A DNA stretch of 33,506 nt from Geobacter sp. Lineage in GTDB: Bacteria > Desulfobacterota > Desulfuromonadia > Geobacterales > Pseudopelobacteraceae. The DNA lies in assembly GCA_025360785.1 (NCBI GenBank), contig JANYBN010000144.1:1-33506 (forward strand). The letters are read 5' to 3'. Made by a program: the position numbers and the translations under genes. The notes under the pieces were generated by a model. It worked only from the letters and a program-made list of their open reading frames with translations. It was not told the origin of the DNA and ran no database searches. Below are positions 10,086 through 18,981 of the stretch, piece after piece (positions within the stretch are counted from its first letter, which is position 1; the number at the start of each line of letters is the position of its first letter).

Positions 10086-11275
10086 AAAAACCACCCAAAG
10101 AGCCTGACAACACGCTCCATGATCCGGATCAACAAGCCCCGGCGTTCATGAACATCCAGCTCGACCGGGCTGGAACCGTCTATTTCCTCCAGCAGGAGCG
10201 CCCGGATCTGCCCGCCGAACTGTGTGTTATCCACCAGGCAATTGATCTCATAGTTGCGATGGAAACTGCGCTGATCGAGGTTGGCCGAACCGATGACAGT
10301 CCGTTCGCCATCAATCAGCATGACCTTCGCATGGAGGATCTCCCGCTCCAGTTCGAATATTTCAACACCGCCCCGCAACAGCGTGGCATATGAACTTCTG
10401 CCGAGCAAAAGCATCACCGGCACGTCACTGCGGGCCGGCAGCAGCAGACGCACCCGTACGCCACGGCGGACAGCGCGAAGCAGGGAACGGATGATGCGCG
10501 GACCTGGCACAAAATATGGAGTGGCAATAAGAATCTCTTCGGCTGCAGATGCGATATTGACCTGGAAAGCCTCGCGGATATAGGACCGACGCTGACGGGG
10601 GCCGCCGCTGATGATATTAACTGCGGCATTCCAGCTTTTTTTTGCATGTATTCTCGGACGTTCCGCTGCACGCTCGGAAGGTTCGTCCCGCTCGCCGCTC
10701 CATGTTTCGTTAAATATTGTCTCCAGCTCCCATACCGCTTCGCCCTGAATGCTAAACCCCAGATCCCGGAAACTCATTTTATCGGTTACACAACCGGCAT
10801 ATTCTTCACCAATGTTGAAACCCCCAAGAAAAGCAAGTGTTCCGTCGATAATGGTCATCTTGCGATGGTCCCGCTTATCGAACCAGTATATGCCGCGCTT
10901 GAAAGAGGGGACGTTAAATGGGAGCAGCTTGACTCCCTGCTTGGAAAGATTTTTGAAATAGGAAGCGGGAGTGTCGAGACACCCGATATAATCGTAGATC
11001 AGCCTGACCTCGACCCCGCGCTGCACGGCATCCGCAAGCTCATTCGCAAACTCGGCGCCTATATGATCATTGTGTATCAGATAGTATTCCAGCAGGATCG
11101 TATGTTCCGCATAACGGATAGCGGCAAACAGTGCCTCAAAAAACTGTCTCCCTCCATGAAAGAGCTCGACATGATTGTGGCGATGGGTAACCGGCAGCTC
11201 CAATGGACGCAGCCGTCTCAGCAGGCGGACAAACCTGAAAAACCGCTTCTTATGCTTGAAGTGATTGTTTCGCAT
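10082..11275 (-). CDS. Cardiolipin synthase-like phospholipase D protein
   Basis: About 397 residues with two HKD (H-x-K-x4-D) motifs, HRKMTIID in the first half and HAKVMLID in the second, each followed by the usual GG-x-N or GSAN stretch. It lacks N-terminal membrane helices, so it resembles the ClsB type of cardiolipin synthase more than ClsA; the N-terminus is strongly basic, suiting membrane contact. The expected reaction is phosphatidyl transfer to make cardiolipin. ATG 11275 is used, with an alternative GTG at 11284; neither has a strong ribosome site. It follows the FAH-family gene by 15 bases and overlaps tatD by four. Confidence 0.87.
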   Translation of the reverse strand: MRNNHFKHKKRFFRFVRLLRRLRPLELPVTHRHNHVELFHGGRQFFEALFAAIRYAEHTILLEYYLIHNDHIGAEFANELADAVQRGVEVRLIYDYIGCLDTPASYFKNLSKQGVKLLPFNVPSFKRGIYWFDKRDHRKMTIIDGTLAFLGGFNIGEEYAGCVTDKMSFRDLGFSIQGEAVWELETIFNETWSGERDEPSERAAERPRIHAKKSWNAAVNIISGGPRQRRSYIREAFQVNIASAAEEILIATPYFVPGPRIIRSLLRAVRRGVRVRLLLPARSDVPVMLLLGRSSYATLLRGGVEIFELEREILHAKVMLIDGERTVIGSANLDQRSFHRNYEINCLVDNTQFGGQIRALLLEEIDGSSPVELDVHERRGLLIRIMERVVRLFGWFL

Positions 11276-11290
11276 AATTCTCACATTATG

Positions 11291-11947
11291 TTAGGTAACC
11301 GGTATCGTCAAGCTCCCAATAGATGCTATTTCCGCAGTCATAACATCACCGGCACGTACCTGCCCGACTCCGGCCGGCGTTCCGGTCAAAATAACATCCC
11401 CCGGCTCAAGCGTAAATATTCCTGAGATATGGGCGATGATCTGCGGGATACGGTTGATCATGTCAGCGGAGTTGCCGTTCTGGCGACTCTCGCCGTTGAC
11501 CGCCAGCTTCAGATTAAGCGAATGTGGATCGGCAACGGCAACGGCCGGGACAAAATCGGACAGCGGACAAGCAGTGTCAAAACCTTTGGCGATCTCCCAC
11601 GGCAGCCCCTTGGATTTGAGCTGGTTCTGCACGTCGCGCAGAGTCATATCGATAGCCACGCCATAGCCGGCGACATGCTCCAGCGCGTGATCTGCCGTCA
11701 CATTGCGCGCCTGTGAACCGATCAGAACCGCCAGTTCGACCTCGTAATGGCACTCCTGCGAGTAAGAGGGTATCTTCACCGCCTCCCCATAGCCGATGAC
11801 CGACGAGGCCGGCTTCATGAACAGCACCGGCGCTGCCGGAGTCTCATTACCCAACTCACGGGCATGCTCGGCGTAGTTGCGCGCCAGGCAGACGATCTTG
11901 CCGATGGGGAATTGCTGGCTGGTTGCGGGGATATTTGCGGTTTTCAT
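11291..11947 (-). CDS. Fumarylacetoacetate hydrolase-family enzyme (YcgM-like)
   Basis: A 218-residue single-domain FAH-family protein, close in length to E. coli YcgM. The fold's metal site is visible: the paired acids in HYEVELAV and the Asp in AIDMTLRDVQ, plus KGFDTACP and ILTGTPAGVG. Family members hydrolyse or decarboxylate acylpyruvates, oxaloacetate or related 2-keto acids; the actual substrate cannot be read from the sequence. The ATG follows a strong GGAGG site. It is the first gene after the sigma-70 promoter at 12006-12034 and heads the group continuing to the phospholipase D gene, tatD and perhaps the cytochrome. Confidence 0.88.
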   Translation of the reverse strand: MKTANIPATSQQFPIGKIVCLARNYAEHARELGNETPAAPVLFMKPASSVIGYGEAVKIPSYSQECHYEVELAVLIGSQARNVTADHALEHVAGYGVAIDMTLRDVQNQLKSKGLPWEIAKGFDTACPLSDFVPAVAVADPHSLNLKLAVNGESRQNGNSADMINRIPQIIAHISGIFTLEPGDVILTGTPAGVGQVRAGDVMTAEIASIGSLTIPVT

Positions 11948-11997
11948 GGATCCTCCATTATTTCTGACACTATTATTCTATGATTAAGGCCATCCAA

Positions 11998-12034
11998 ACA
12001 CATTAACTATATGTGTATTGAGATGGAGGGTCAA
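11998..12034 (-). promoter_or_regulatory. Sigma-70 promoter with palindrome over the -10 region
   Basis: On the - strand, TTGACC (12034-12029), a 17-base spacer and TATAGT (12011-12006) form a strong sigma-70 promoter, each hexamer matching 5 of 6 bases. An inverted repeat, ACACAT (11998-12003) and ATGTGT (12011-12016), straddles the -10 element and could be an operator. The FAH-family start lies about 50 bases downstream. Confidence 0.7.
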
Positions 12035-12059
12035 GGTGGTATTGATGGCACCAAATTCA

Positions 12060-12098
12060 AAACCGCCCGGTCAGACAAACAGCTGAACCGGACGGTTT
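12060..12098 (-). terminator. Intrinsic terminator after gpmI
   Basis: On the - strand a long stem pairs the bases at 12098-12083 (AAACCGTCCGGTTCAG) with those at 12074-12060, with one G-U pair and one bulged base, around an eight-base loop, and continues into TTTTGAATTT. It begins 33 bases after the gpmI stop and isolates gpmI from the promoter at 12006-12034. Confidence 0.8.
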
Positions 12099-12130
12099 AG
12101 AATTTCACTTTCTATGTGTTCCTCCCGACA

Positions 12131-13651
12131 TCACAACAGGCTTTCCCCTGTCATCTCCTGCGGCTGCGCCAGCCCCAGCATCTTCAGCATGGTCGGCGCC
12201 ACATCGGCAAGCCTGCCACCTTCCCGGAGAGTAACACCCTTGCGGCTGTCATCCACCAACACCAGCCAGACCGGGTTAATGGTATGAGCGGTGAACGGCT
12301 CGCCGTTTTCATCCGCCATCTGCTCGGCGTTGCCGTGGTCGGCGGTGATCAGCACCGCGCCGCCCAACTCCTGCACCTTGGCGACAACTCTACCCGCACA
12401 GGCATCCACAGTCTCGACAGCCTTGATCGCCGCCGCCTCGATACCGGTGTGGCCAACCATGTCGCAGTTGGCGAAGTTGAGGATGATTATGTCATAATTG
12501 TCGCTCTCCAGCCGTGCGATCAGCTCGTCGGTCACCAGATAGGCACTCATCTCAGGCTTATGGTCGTAAGTGGCAACCTCTTTCGGCGACGGAATCAGAG
12601 CGCGATCCTCGCCCGGGAAGGGGGTTTCCACGCCGCCGTTGAAGAAGAAGGTGACATGGGCATACTTCTCGGTTTCGGCGATGCGCAGCTGCTTCAACCC
12701 CGCACCGGCGAGTACGCCACCAAGGATGTTGGTCAGTTCCGTGAAACCGAATGCGATCGGCAGCCCGAAGGTTGCATCGTATTCGGTCAAGCAGACATAC
12801 CCTGACAGCTTCGGCCTGTTACGGCGCTCGAAGCCGCTGAAATCATCCAGAGCAAGCGCCCGGGTAATTTCGCGGGCCCGGTCGGAGCGGAAGTTAAAGA
12901 AGATGAAGCCGTCTCCGTCTTTGAGCTTGGCATTTGCGGTAACGACGACCGGCACGACGAATTCATCATGAACCCCTGCGGCGTAGCTCTGCGCGATCGC
13001 TTCTTTAGCAGAGGAACAGGACTCGCCTTCACCGCAGACGATAGCGTTGTAGGCCTTCTCCACCCGGTCCCAGCGATTGTCGCGGTCCATCGCGTAATAG
13101 CGCCCCATGACGGTGGCAATAGTGCCAACGCCGATCCTCGCAATCTCCGCCTCCAACTGCGCCAGATATTCAGCACCGCTCTGAGGCGGCGTGTCACGAC
13201 CATCCAGCAGGCAGTGGACAAAAACCTCCGTCAATCCTTCACGTTTGGCCAGCTCCAGAAAGGCGTACAGATGGGTATTGTGCGAATGCACACCGCCGTC
13301 GGAGAGCAAACCGGAGAGGTGCAGCCTCCCGCCGGACGCTTTAACCTTGGCGATACAGTCAAGCAGGGTCGGGTTGGTGAAGAAGTCGCCATCCAGGATA
13401 GATTTGGTAACTCGGGTAAGTTCCTGATAGACAACCCGACCGGCCCCCAGATTCAGGTGCCCGACCTCGGAGTTGCCCATCTGCCCTTCCGGCAAACCGA
13501 CCGCCATGCCGGAGGTAAGAATCCGGGTACGCGGGTATTCGCTAAGAAATCTGGTCAGGTTGGGGGTTTTCGCCTGTGCTACGGCGTTGTGGGCTGGGTT
13601 GGGATTGATCCCCCAGCCGTCGAGAATCATCAGAAGCAGAGGTTTTTTCAT
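12131..13651 (-). CDS. gpmI: 2,3-bisphosphoglycerate-independent phosphoglycerate mutase
   Basis: A 506-residue cytoplasmic enzyme that interconverts 3- and 2-phosphoglycerate in glycolysis and gluconeogenesis, using two manganese ions and a phosphoserine intermediate. D11 (ILDGWG) and the catalytic Ser61 (MGNSEVGH) are in place. The second metal site shows [12 protein letters not shown] and [11 protein letters not shown]. Length is normal for the family. ATG 13651 is preferred over the GTG at 13660 because AAAGGTG precedes it. It follows rlmH after a 141-base spacer holding an imperfect inverted repeat and ends at its own terminator. Confidence 0.97.
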   Translation of the reverse strand: MKKPLLLMILDGWGINPNPAHNAVAQAKTPNLTRFLSEYPRTRILTSGMAVGLPEGQMGNSEVGHLNLGAGRVVYQELTRVTKSILDGDFFTNPTLLDCIAKVKASGGRLHLSGLLSDGGVHSHNTHLYAFLELAKREGLTEVFVHCLLDGRDTPPQSGAEYLAQLEAEIARIGVGTIATVMGRYYAMDRDNRWDRVEKAYNAIVCGEGESCSSAKEAIAQSYAAGVHDEFVVPVVVTANAKLKDGDGFIFFNFRSDRAREITRALALDDFSGFERRNRPKLSGYVCLTEYDATFGLPIAFGFTELTNILGGVLAGAGLKQLRIAETEKYAHVTFFFNGGVETPFPGEDRALIPSPKEVATYDHKPEMSAYLVTDELIARLESDNYDIIILNFANCDMVGHTGIEAAAIKAVETVDACAGRVVAKVQELGGAVLITADHGNAEQMADENGEPFTAHTINPVWLVLVDDSRKGVTLREGGRLADVAPTMLKMLGLAQPQEMTGESLL

Positions 13652-13689
13652 GGGAAACACCTTTCAGTTTAACCCGAAATTGTTTTTTG

Positions 13690-13772
13690 AACCGCAAATA
13701 CGCCAAGAACGCGAAGAATAATCAAGGTTGTTCACTATTTTATTCCTTTGCGAACTTTGCGTCTTAGCGGTA
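13690..13772. repeat. Imperfect inverted repeat, probable dispersed intergenic element
   Basis: The left arm (13690-13719, beginning ACCGCAAATACGCCAAGAACG after the first base) is roughly complementary to the right arm (13741-13772, ending TTTGCGTCTTAGCGGTA). The ACCGCAAA...CGCGAAG wording resembles short palindromic repeats that recur between genes in many proteobacterial genomes. Only one copy is in this window, so dispersal is inferred. It sits between rlmH and gpmI, has no T-run, and is unlikely to be a simple terminator. Confidence 0.6.
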
Positions 13773-13792
13773 AAGAAGGGCTTTTTCAGGTA

Positions 13793-14251
13793 TTAATGAT
13801 GATACGGCTCTTTGTTCAAAATCGTAAATGCCCGGTAGATCTGCTCCAGCAGGAACGCCCGCACCATCTGATGGGTGAAGGTCATCCTGGATAGCGCCAG
13901 CAGCTTGCCGCGTTGACGGAATTCTTCGGAGAACCCGTAGGCGCCGCCGATGGCGAAGATCAGCTCACCGGTACCGCTGTCGCGCTGTTTGCCGACAAAG
14001 GTAGCAAGGCCGGGGGAGTCCATCTGTTCGCCCCGTTCATCCAGCAGGATCAGGGTTGCGCCGGGCGCAATCTGCTTCTCCAGCCGTTCGCACTCGCGGC
14101 GGCGCATTTCCTCGGCTGCGGCACCCTTCTCGTCGCGGATATCGATCAGATCCAGCGGAGAATAGCGCCGGATGCGACCGGCGTATTCGTCGATCGCATC
14201 CTTGACCCACGGGTCACGGCTCTTGCCGACCCAGAGTACCTTTATTTTCAA
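13793..14251 (-). CDS. rlmH: 23S rRNA pseudouridine-1915 N3-methyltransferase
   Basis: A 152-residue SPOUT-family methyltransferase that methylates pseudouridine 1915 (E. coli numbering) in 23S rRNA of assembled 70S ribosomes. The S-adenosylmethionine-binding knot is visible as LILLDERG, FAIGGAYGF and LSRMTFTHQMVRAFLLEQIYRA, and the protein ends in the family's typical YHH. Its start overlaps the rsfS stop by four bases, keeping the common rsfS-rlmH pairing. Confidence 0.96.
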   Translation of the reverse strand: MKIKVLWVGKSRDPWVKDAIDEYAGRIRRYSPLDLIDIRDEKGAAAEEMRRRECERLEKQIAPGATLILLDERGEQMDSPGLATFVGKQRDSGTGELIFAIGGAYGFSEEFRQRGKLLALSRMTFTHQMVRAFLLEQIYRAFTILNKEPYHH

Positions 14252-14661
14252 AAATCAGATTCCTTGCGGGAAGCCTTGATTTCAGGCGGCAGCTCAAGTT
14301 CCGGTGCCATGCCCCAGAGGCCGTCCAGATCGTAATAGCGGCGGATCTGGTCATGGAAGATATGCACCAGCACATCACCGTAATCCATGACTATCCATCT
14401 GCCATCATTGGCGCCCTCGATATCATTGACCTTGCCGAACTTTTTCAGTCCGGTGCGGATGTTGTCGGCAATGGCCTGGTTCTGTTTGTCAGAAGAACCG
14501 GAGATGATCACCATGTAGTCGGCAATCGACGAGACTCGTGAGATATCGCGCACACAGATGTCAAAAGCTTTTTTGTCATACGCCAATTCGGCGCATTTAA
14601 GAGCGCGCTCACTGGGGGTCAGGGTCGTTTTTTCAACAATTTCCGTTTTTTTTGCTGGCAT
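14248..14661 (-). CDS. rsfS: Ribosomal silencing factor RsfS
   Basis: A 137-residue RsfS/Iojap-family protein. The family binds ribosomal protein uL14 on the 50S subunit and blocks joining to 30S during starvation. Typical features are DYMVIISGSSDKQNQAIADNI and the GRWIVMDYGDVLVHIF stretch. An N-terminal lysine-rich tail of about 15 residues precedes the conserved domain. The ATG shares one base with the nadD stop and the stop overlaps rlmH, so all three are translationally coupled. Confidence 0.95.
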   Translation of the reverse strand: MPAKKTEIVEKTTLTPSERALKCAELAYDKKAFDICVRDISRVSSIADYMVIISGSSDKQNQAIADNIRTGLKKFGKVNDIEGANDGRWIVMDYGDVLVHIFHDQIRRYYDLDGLWGMAPELELPPEIKASRKESDF

Positions 14662-15302
14662 TAGTTGTAGATCCTTTGCTGCGAGATATATGCTGCTACG
14701 TCGGGTGGTACATAACGGCTGATGTCGGCTCCAGCGGATGCGAGCCGGCGGATTTCAGTCGAAGAGAGCTCCTGAGGGGAGCCGGTGATAAAATATATGT
14801 TTGTTCCGGACCGGTGCGTCAGGCGGCCTGTTTCACCGTCATGGCTAAATGCTCCACAGACGGCGGCAGGCAGGGCTTCAAGCGGGTTGACAATCGAACA
14901 ACCGGCACGTTCAACTACGATCAGATTGCACGAAGAGAATATTTCGTCATAGCGATACCACGTGCCTATCTCCAGAAACGAATCCCCGCCGATGATGAAA
15001 TACAGCTCATCATCAGGAAACCGCTCCCGTAATATCCTGATCGTGTCGATTGAATATGACTTGCCCCCCCGCTCCGCCTCTATGACTGACATCTCGAAAT
15101 CCGGTCTGCCTTTGATAGCCATACCGACCATTTTTGAGCGGCAAGCAAATGAAACATCTCCCGCCACCGGTTTGTGCGGAGGATCGGCCGCCGGAATGAA
15201 GATTACCCTGTCGAGCCTGCATGCGGCCTGTGCCTCTTCGGCAATGCGCAGATGGGCGTTGTGAACCGGATTGAAGCTGCCACCAAGCAGGCCGATTCTC
15301 AT
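14661..15302 (-). CDS. nadD: Nicotinate-nucleotide adenylyltransferase
   Basis: A 213-residue enzyme that adenylates nicotinate mononucleotide with ATP to give deamido-NAD in NAD biosynthesis. The nucleotidyltransferase signature GGSFNPVHNAHLRIAEEA is at residues 7-24, and the C-terminal ATP-binding motif appears as LSSTEIRR. FIIGGDSFLEIGTWYRYDEI is the family's central conserved stretch. The ATG directly abuts the gspN stop (TAG-ATG), so it is probably read by coupling from the secretion genes. Confidence 0.96.
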   Translation of the reverse strand: MRIGLLGGSFNPVHNAHLRIAEEAQAACRLDRVIFIPAADPPHKPVAGDVSFACRSKMVGMAIKGRPDFEMSVIEAERGGKSYSIDTIRILRERFPDDELYFIIGGDSFLEIGTWYRYDEIFSSCNLIVVERAGCSIVNPLEALPAAVCGAFSHDGETGRLTHRSGTNIYFITGSPQELSSTEIRRLASAGADISRYVPPDVAAYISQQRIYN

Positions 15303-16142
15303 CTAAAGAATCTCAGGCTTTAGCAGGTTGCCCCTGATCGGCACGGCATAGACCCCCGGAGAGGTCATAAACTTGGCCAGAAGCATAAAAACCAGCTTCT
15401 GCTTTTCCAGAAACTCCGGTTTTGGCATGATCTCCAAGCTTAGGTTGAGGGGTAACACGGCAGCGTTGGCCCCGGTGGGGAGATCTCCAGAAAGCCGCAT
15501 GTAAATTCCGTCCCCTTCCAGTGTAAAGCTCTCCAGACGGGCTTTTCCGTCGAGGGCCCTGATCATCCCCTGCGATTTAAGGTTGGCGACATCCGGAAGC
15601 GGAAAAGCTCCCAACTTGACACCGGAAAATTCAAGCTGTTTTATTTCCAGCTTCAGATCTCCGCTTAATCCTTTTGCACTACGCTTTAGCGTACCACGAC
15701 TCCAGAAGCTGCCGGCCGCTTTCGCTCCGAGAGCGCTCTTGAAAAAGGGTATGTCTGAAAGGGATATACCGTCTGCGGCAAGATTCAGAGCATCTTTGCC
15801 ATTCAGAGCATACCTGATGTCAAGACTCCCTTTGCCGATTGTTGCCCCCCCTGAAAAAACCACCCGACCGACAAAGAGCGGCAGCAACAGCGCCCTGACC
15901 TGCAACCGATCACAGCTCAGCAACGGCCCCTGTTCTGATGACAGCAGCATATTATCCCACGCCAGACCGGGGAGCAGGGTCTTGTGGACCGCCGGAGCAA
16001 GCGTTAACCCCTGACGCAACAAAACCTGGGCAATGACAGCATCAATCCTGGATGCCGGAAACAGCATGTAACTGAACATCACGAAAAGAGCCAGTACCGC
16101 AGCCAGAAGGGCAAATCCCCGTGCCACCTTTGCCGCTTTCAT
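15303..16142 (-). CDS. gspN: Type II secretion system protein GspN
   Basis: A 279-residue inner-membrane protein with one N-terminal membrane helix (about 11-29) and a large periplasmic part. It fits the GspN family found at the end of gspL-M clusters in deltaproteobacteria and some other phyla. Identification rests partly on its place after gspM and its topology. GspN is an accessory component whose exact job is not well established. ATG 16142 shares a base with the gspM stop; a GTG at 16145 is also possible. Confidence 0.78.
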   Translation of the reverse strand: MKAAKVARGFALLAAVLALFVMFSYMLFPASRIDAVIAQVLLRQGLTLAPAVHKTLLPGLAWDNMLLSSEQGPLLSCDRLQVRALLLPLFVGRVVFSGGATIGKGSLDIRYALNGKDALNLAADGISLSDIPFFKSALGAKAAGSFWSRGTLKRSAKGLSGDLKLEIKQLEFSGVKLGAFPLPDVANLKSQGMIRALDGKARLESFTLEGDGIYMRLSGDLPTGANAAVLPLNLSLEIMPKPEFLEKQKLVFMLLAKFMTSPGVYAVPIRGNLLKPEIL

Positions 16143-16690
16143 CACTTCGCCTGACCGGGTGCCGGTTTAAGCAGCGCCATATTCAGGCTCAGATCGCAGC
16201 GGGACGGGTCGTCAAAGCGCACCCGCAGATTGCTTTTTTTAATTACCAGCGGACGCCCCCCCTTTTCGAGGCGGTAAAAAAGATTGACCGCTTCATTGAG
16301 CGTTAAACCTTCGATACGGATATCGGCGGCATCCTCGATAAATCCGCTCCGTTCTTCACCCTTGAGAGGAACAATCTTAACTGATTTCCCTTTTATACCG
16401 GTGTCTTCGATAATTTTGGCAGGTGAGTCGTCGGGGCGGAGCGAAGCGAGGCGCCCTTTTAGCTGCTCGGATGACTGGCGGGCCGCCAGATACGTAACCT
16501 TAAGCGGCAACAGCTCCTTCAGCACCGCTTCCCGGGCGGTGCGCTTCTTTTCTAACGCCTGAACCTTGGCGTCCAACGCCGACCATCCTACTGCTGTAGC
16601 AAGCAGCGCAATAAGGGCGTAGCCACACCACAAACGTGTCTTGCTGTCCAGATCCTGCCATTGATCGCGAATAATCTCCAGAGGTCTCAT
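16142..16690 (-). CDS. gspM: Type II secretion system inner-membrane protein GspM
   Basis: A 182-residue bitopic protein: a short cytoplasmic N-terminus, one membrane helix at about 20-39, a coiled-coil-like charged segment (about 40-85), then a small periplasmic ferredoxin-like domain. This is the GspM plan, which partners GspL in the inner-membrane platform that couples the ATPase to pseudopilus growth. Sequence conservation in GspM is low; the call relies on topology and on the four-base overlap with gspL upstream. Confidence 0.85.
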   Translation of the reverse strand: MRPLEIIRDQWQDLDSKTRLWCGYALIALLATAVGWSALDAKVQALEKKRTAREAVLKELLPLKVTYLAARQSSEQLKGRLASLRPDDSPAKIIEDTGIKGKSVKIVPLKGEERSGFIEDAADIRIEGLTLNEAVNLFYRLEKGGRPLVIKKSNLRVRFDDPSRCDLSLNMALLKPAPGQAK

Positions 16691-18000
16691 TTCGTGTCCT
16701 CCTTGAGTATTCCCGTCAGGCTGAAGGCGACCGTTCCGTCCGGACGGCTCTTGACTTCACCCAGTTCGGTAGAGGCAAGCAGGGGGACAAGCGCGGCCTT
16801 GAATTCATTAACCGCCTGGGCGGAACGCGCATCCCCTTTTATCCGCAGGTTGCGCCCGTCCAGTTCAGCTTCATAAAGACCATTGATGGTGGCGCCTTTG
16901 GCTTCGCCCAGCTTTTTCAGGATGTCAAGATAACTGCTTGAATTTTCGACTCCGGACAGTTTCTTGATTTCCCCTTTGATTTCGGAGATTTCATCAACCG
17001 CCTTGGCGCGTGACGGGAATATCTCGCGATAGATTGCTGTAATCGATTTATTCAGAGAGGAAATGTCTGCTGCAGCGGAACGGTACTGGAGCCCTTTATT
17101 TACGAACAGCAACACAACTATTACTGCCGCCAGTATTAAGGTCAGCAGCAGCTTTCTGCGCAATTTTGCATCCCCGGCAGTCCAGGCCAGCTCTCCAGAC
17201 CTAAAATCAGGAAGAGTACCGGCATGGTTGGCCCGGGCTACAGCATAAAGTCCAGCCAACTGGTGAAAGGTTTCATCGTTTTTAAACAGATGACCCAACT
17301 CCTGTGGCACCTCCAGGACTTCGACGGGCAACGGCAGGGTATCATCGGCTGTCAGGCCGCCTACCTCATCCCCGATCAGACAGAGTCGTGGCGGGAGCGC
17401 ACCCCCGGAAAGCTCCAGTGCCGACAGAGTGGCTGAAATCATCGTGGCGGTCACAGCGGAATTGAAAGCACGGAAATAGGTAAGGCGTCCCCCGGACAAT
17501 AGTGACAGAGTACTTCCATCGCAGATGACACTATCGGCCGGCACTCCAGGTAGCTGAGCCAGTGCGAACGGAAGTGAACTCACCACCTGAGGCTCGATGC
17601 CCGCCTCCCGAAACTGTGTGATTGCCGCACTGATATCGCTCTTGCGCGCCCACAAGGCGAGAAACTGGCCCTCCCCTGCCGGCATAACCTCCAACGCAAG
17701 ATCTTCAACCGGCAATGCGATGTCACCCTGCAGGTGAGCAGTAAGGACCTCACGCACCTTGCGAAGATCATTAAGCGGTAGCGAGACAATACGTTGCGCA
17801 AACAGTGCCGGCTGAAGGCAGAGCACAACTCGCGGTGACCCGGTCATTTTTTCTGCTATGTTCCGGACGGCATCACCCAGTGACCGCTCTTCGTTCAGCT
17901 CGATCGAAGCAGCCCCGATAAGTTCCGTGGAACGCCTGGACACCCCGAAATGGGCAACCGTCAGCTGTTTTTCGTCAGCCTGCAGAATCAGATAATCCAT
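16687..18000 (-). CDS. gspL: Type II secretion system protein GspL
   Basis: About 437 residues. The N-terminal two-thirds is an actin-like cytoplasmic domain (related to PilM) that in known systems binds the GspE ATPase. A membrane helix at about 281-301 (LLLTLILAAVIVVLLFV) leads to a periplasmic ferredoxin-like domain. It recruits the secretion ATPase to the membrane platform with GspM. ATG 18000 gives a normal N-terminus (MDYLILQADE); an in-frame ATG at 18018 adds six residues and cannot be excluded, since neither has an ideally spaced ribosome site. It follows gspK by about 50 bases. Confidence 0.88.
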   Translation of the reverse strand: MDYLILQADEKQLTVAHFGVSRRSTELIGAASIELNEERSLGDAVRNIAEKMTGSPRVVLCLQPALFAQRIVSLPLNDLRKVREVLTAHLQGDIALPVEDLALEVMPAGEGQFLALWARKSDISAAITQFREAGIEPQVVSSLPFALAQLPGVPADSVICDGSTLSLLSGGRLTYFRAFNSAVTATMISATLSALELSGGALPPRLCLIGDEVGGLTADDTLPLPVEVLEVPQELGHLFKNDETFHQLAGLYAVARANHAGTLPDFRSGELAWTAGDAKLRRKLLLTLILAAVIVVLLFVNKGLQYRSAAADISSLNKSITAIYREIFPSRAKAVDEISEIKGEIKKLSGVENSSSYLDILKKLGEAKGATINGLYEAELDGRNLRIKGDARSAQAVNEFKAALVPLLASTELGEVKSRPDGTVAFSLTGILKEDTK

Positions 18001-18051
18001 GGTACGTTGCACCCTCATCTACTGAAGTTTGTATTTATCCCAATAACGGAA

Positions 18052-18981
18052 TCAGTATTCCTGCCACGACAAAAACTCGGGTGGTCCGCCTGACATACGC
18101 ACAACCGCCTCAACCGTCCTCCCGGAATCCTTTACTCTGGATACCGAGGTTATCTTGAAGATGGTTCCCTGAACGGAAATCATTCCGCCTAATCCTGTAG
18201 CGATTGTATCAAGCCCTGGAACCCGCGAAAGTTCCCCAATAGTTTTGAACGGCTGCACACTTCGCTCTTGTACAATTCGCTCCGCCATACGGTCGTCAAT
18301 ACCCTTATCGAGAACAGCCAGTACCTCTTTGGGGGCGGTATTGACGTTGACTCTCGAAAACGGTGAGTTGGCTTGTTCTGAATAAATTGTCAGATAGAGG
18401 CGCAGATTGCCAAGCATCTCAGGAGTAAACGCCTTATCCCTCTTGACCAGTGACAGCTCCGTCAGTGTCATCAGCTTACCGTTACGGGCGCTATAGGGTG
18501 GTTTCAGAGTGCGATAATATATTGATTCGGCTCCGCCGGAGAGTTGAGAATCATCTACGTCAATCCAGTCCGTTACTGCAGGCCAGATATCACCCGGCAG
18601 TTTCAGTCGTGCGCCGAGCCGCTGCAACGCCTCCAGCGTTTTCTGTTTCGATACGTCATTGACATTGATTTTGCCGCTTTCCTCACTGACCGTGATCTCC
18701 AGCGAGCCGGCCTCGTCTTCCAGCTTGAGCGGTGTTGACCAGCGATCGGAAAGGGAGGTGTAGGTACGGCCGGAAAGCCCCATCTGCAGGAGTTTAGCGC
18801 CGCCCGTCACGCCGGATTCAGCAAGTATAGACGCCTGCTGACCATCACGAAAACCACGACTGAGCGAGGTATCCACATACACCTGGTGGATCATCTCCAC
18901 CAACACCGCCACCATCAGCGCAGTTACGACCAGGGTCAAAATCAGGGCAAAACCTGATTCATTTTTAAGCCGCCCCATCAT
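18052..18981 (-). CDS. gspK: Type II secretion system minor pseudopilin GspK
   Basis: A 309-residue minor pseudopilin. After a short leader the prepilin-type helix begins at GFALILTLVVTALM. As in other GspK proteins it lacks the Glu5 found in the other pseudopilins. The large globular part contains the helical insertion with PGDIWPAVTDWIDVDD, and RVNVNTAPKEVLAVL is a helix-hairpin-helix-like GspK hallmark. With GspI and GspJ it forms the pseudopilus tip. The first of two tandem ATGs overlaps the gspJ stop by four bases. Confidence 0.92.
   Translation of the reverse strand: MMGRLKNESGFALILTLVVTALMVAVLVEMIHQVYVDTSLSRGFRDGQQASILAESGVTGGAKLLQMGLSGRTYTSLSDRWSTPLKLEDEAGSLEITVSEESGKINVNDVSKQKTLEALQRLGARLKLPGDIWPAVTDWIDVDDSQLSGGAESIYYRTLKPPYSARNGKLMTLTELSLVKRDKAFTPEMLGNLRLYLTIYSEQANSPFSRVNVNTAPKEVLAVLDKGIDDRMAERIVQERSVQPFKTIGELSRVPGLDTIATGLGGMISVQGTIFKITSVSRVKDSGRTVEAVVRMSGGPPEFLSWQEY

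Noticed and set aside
10646-11425. A 259-codon + strand open frame opposite the phospholipase D gene
   Set aside because: The - strand frame has both HKD motifs and operon context; the + strand frame has no recognisable domain.
12116-13672. Long + strand open frames (12116-12805 and 12968-13672) opposite gpmI
   Set aside because: They lie entirely within the antisense of a certain gene, have no ribosome sites or family features, and follow from codon bias in GC-rich DNA.
14966-14975. CACGTG core resembling half of a parS site in nadD
   Set aside because: The flanking GTTT/AAAC arms required for ParB recognition are absent.
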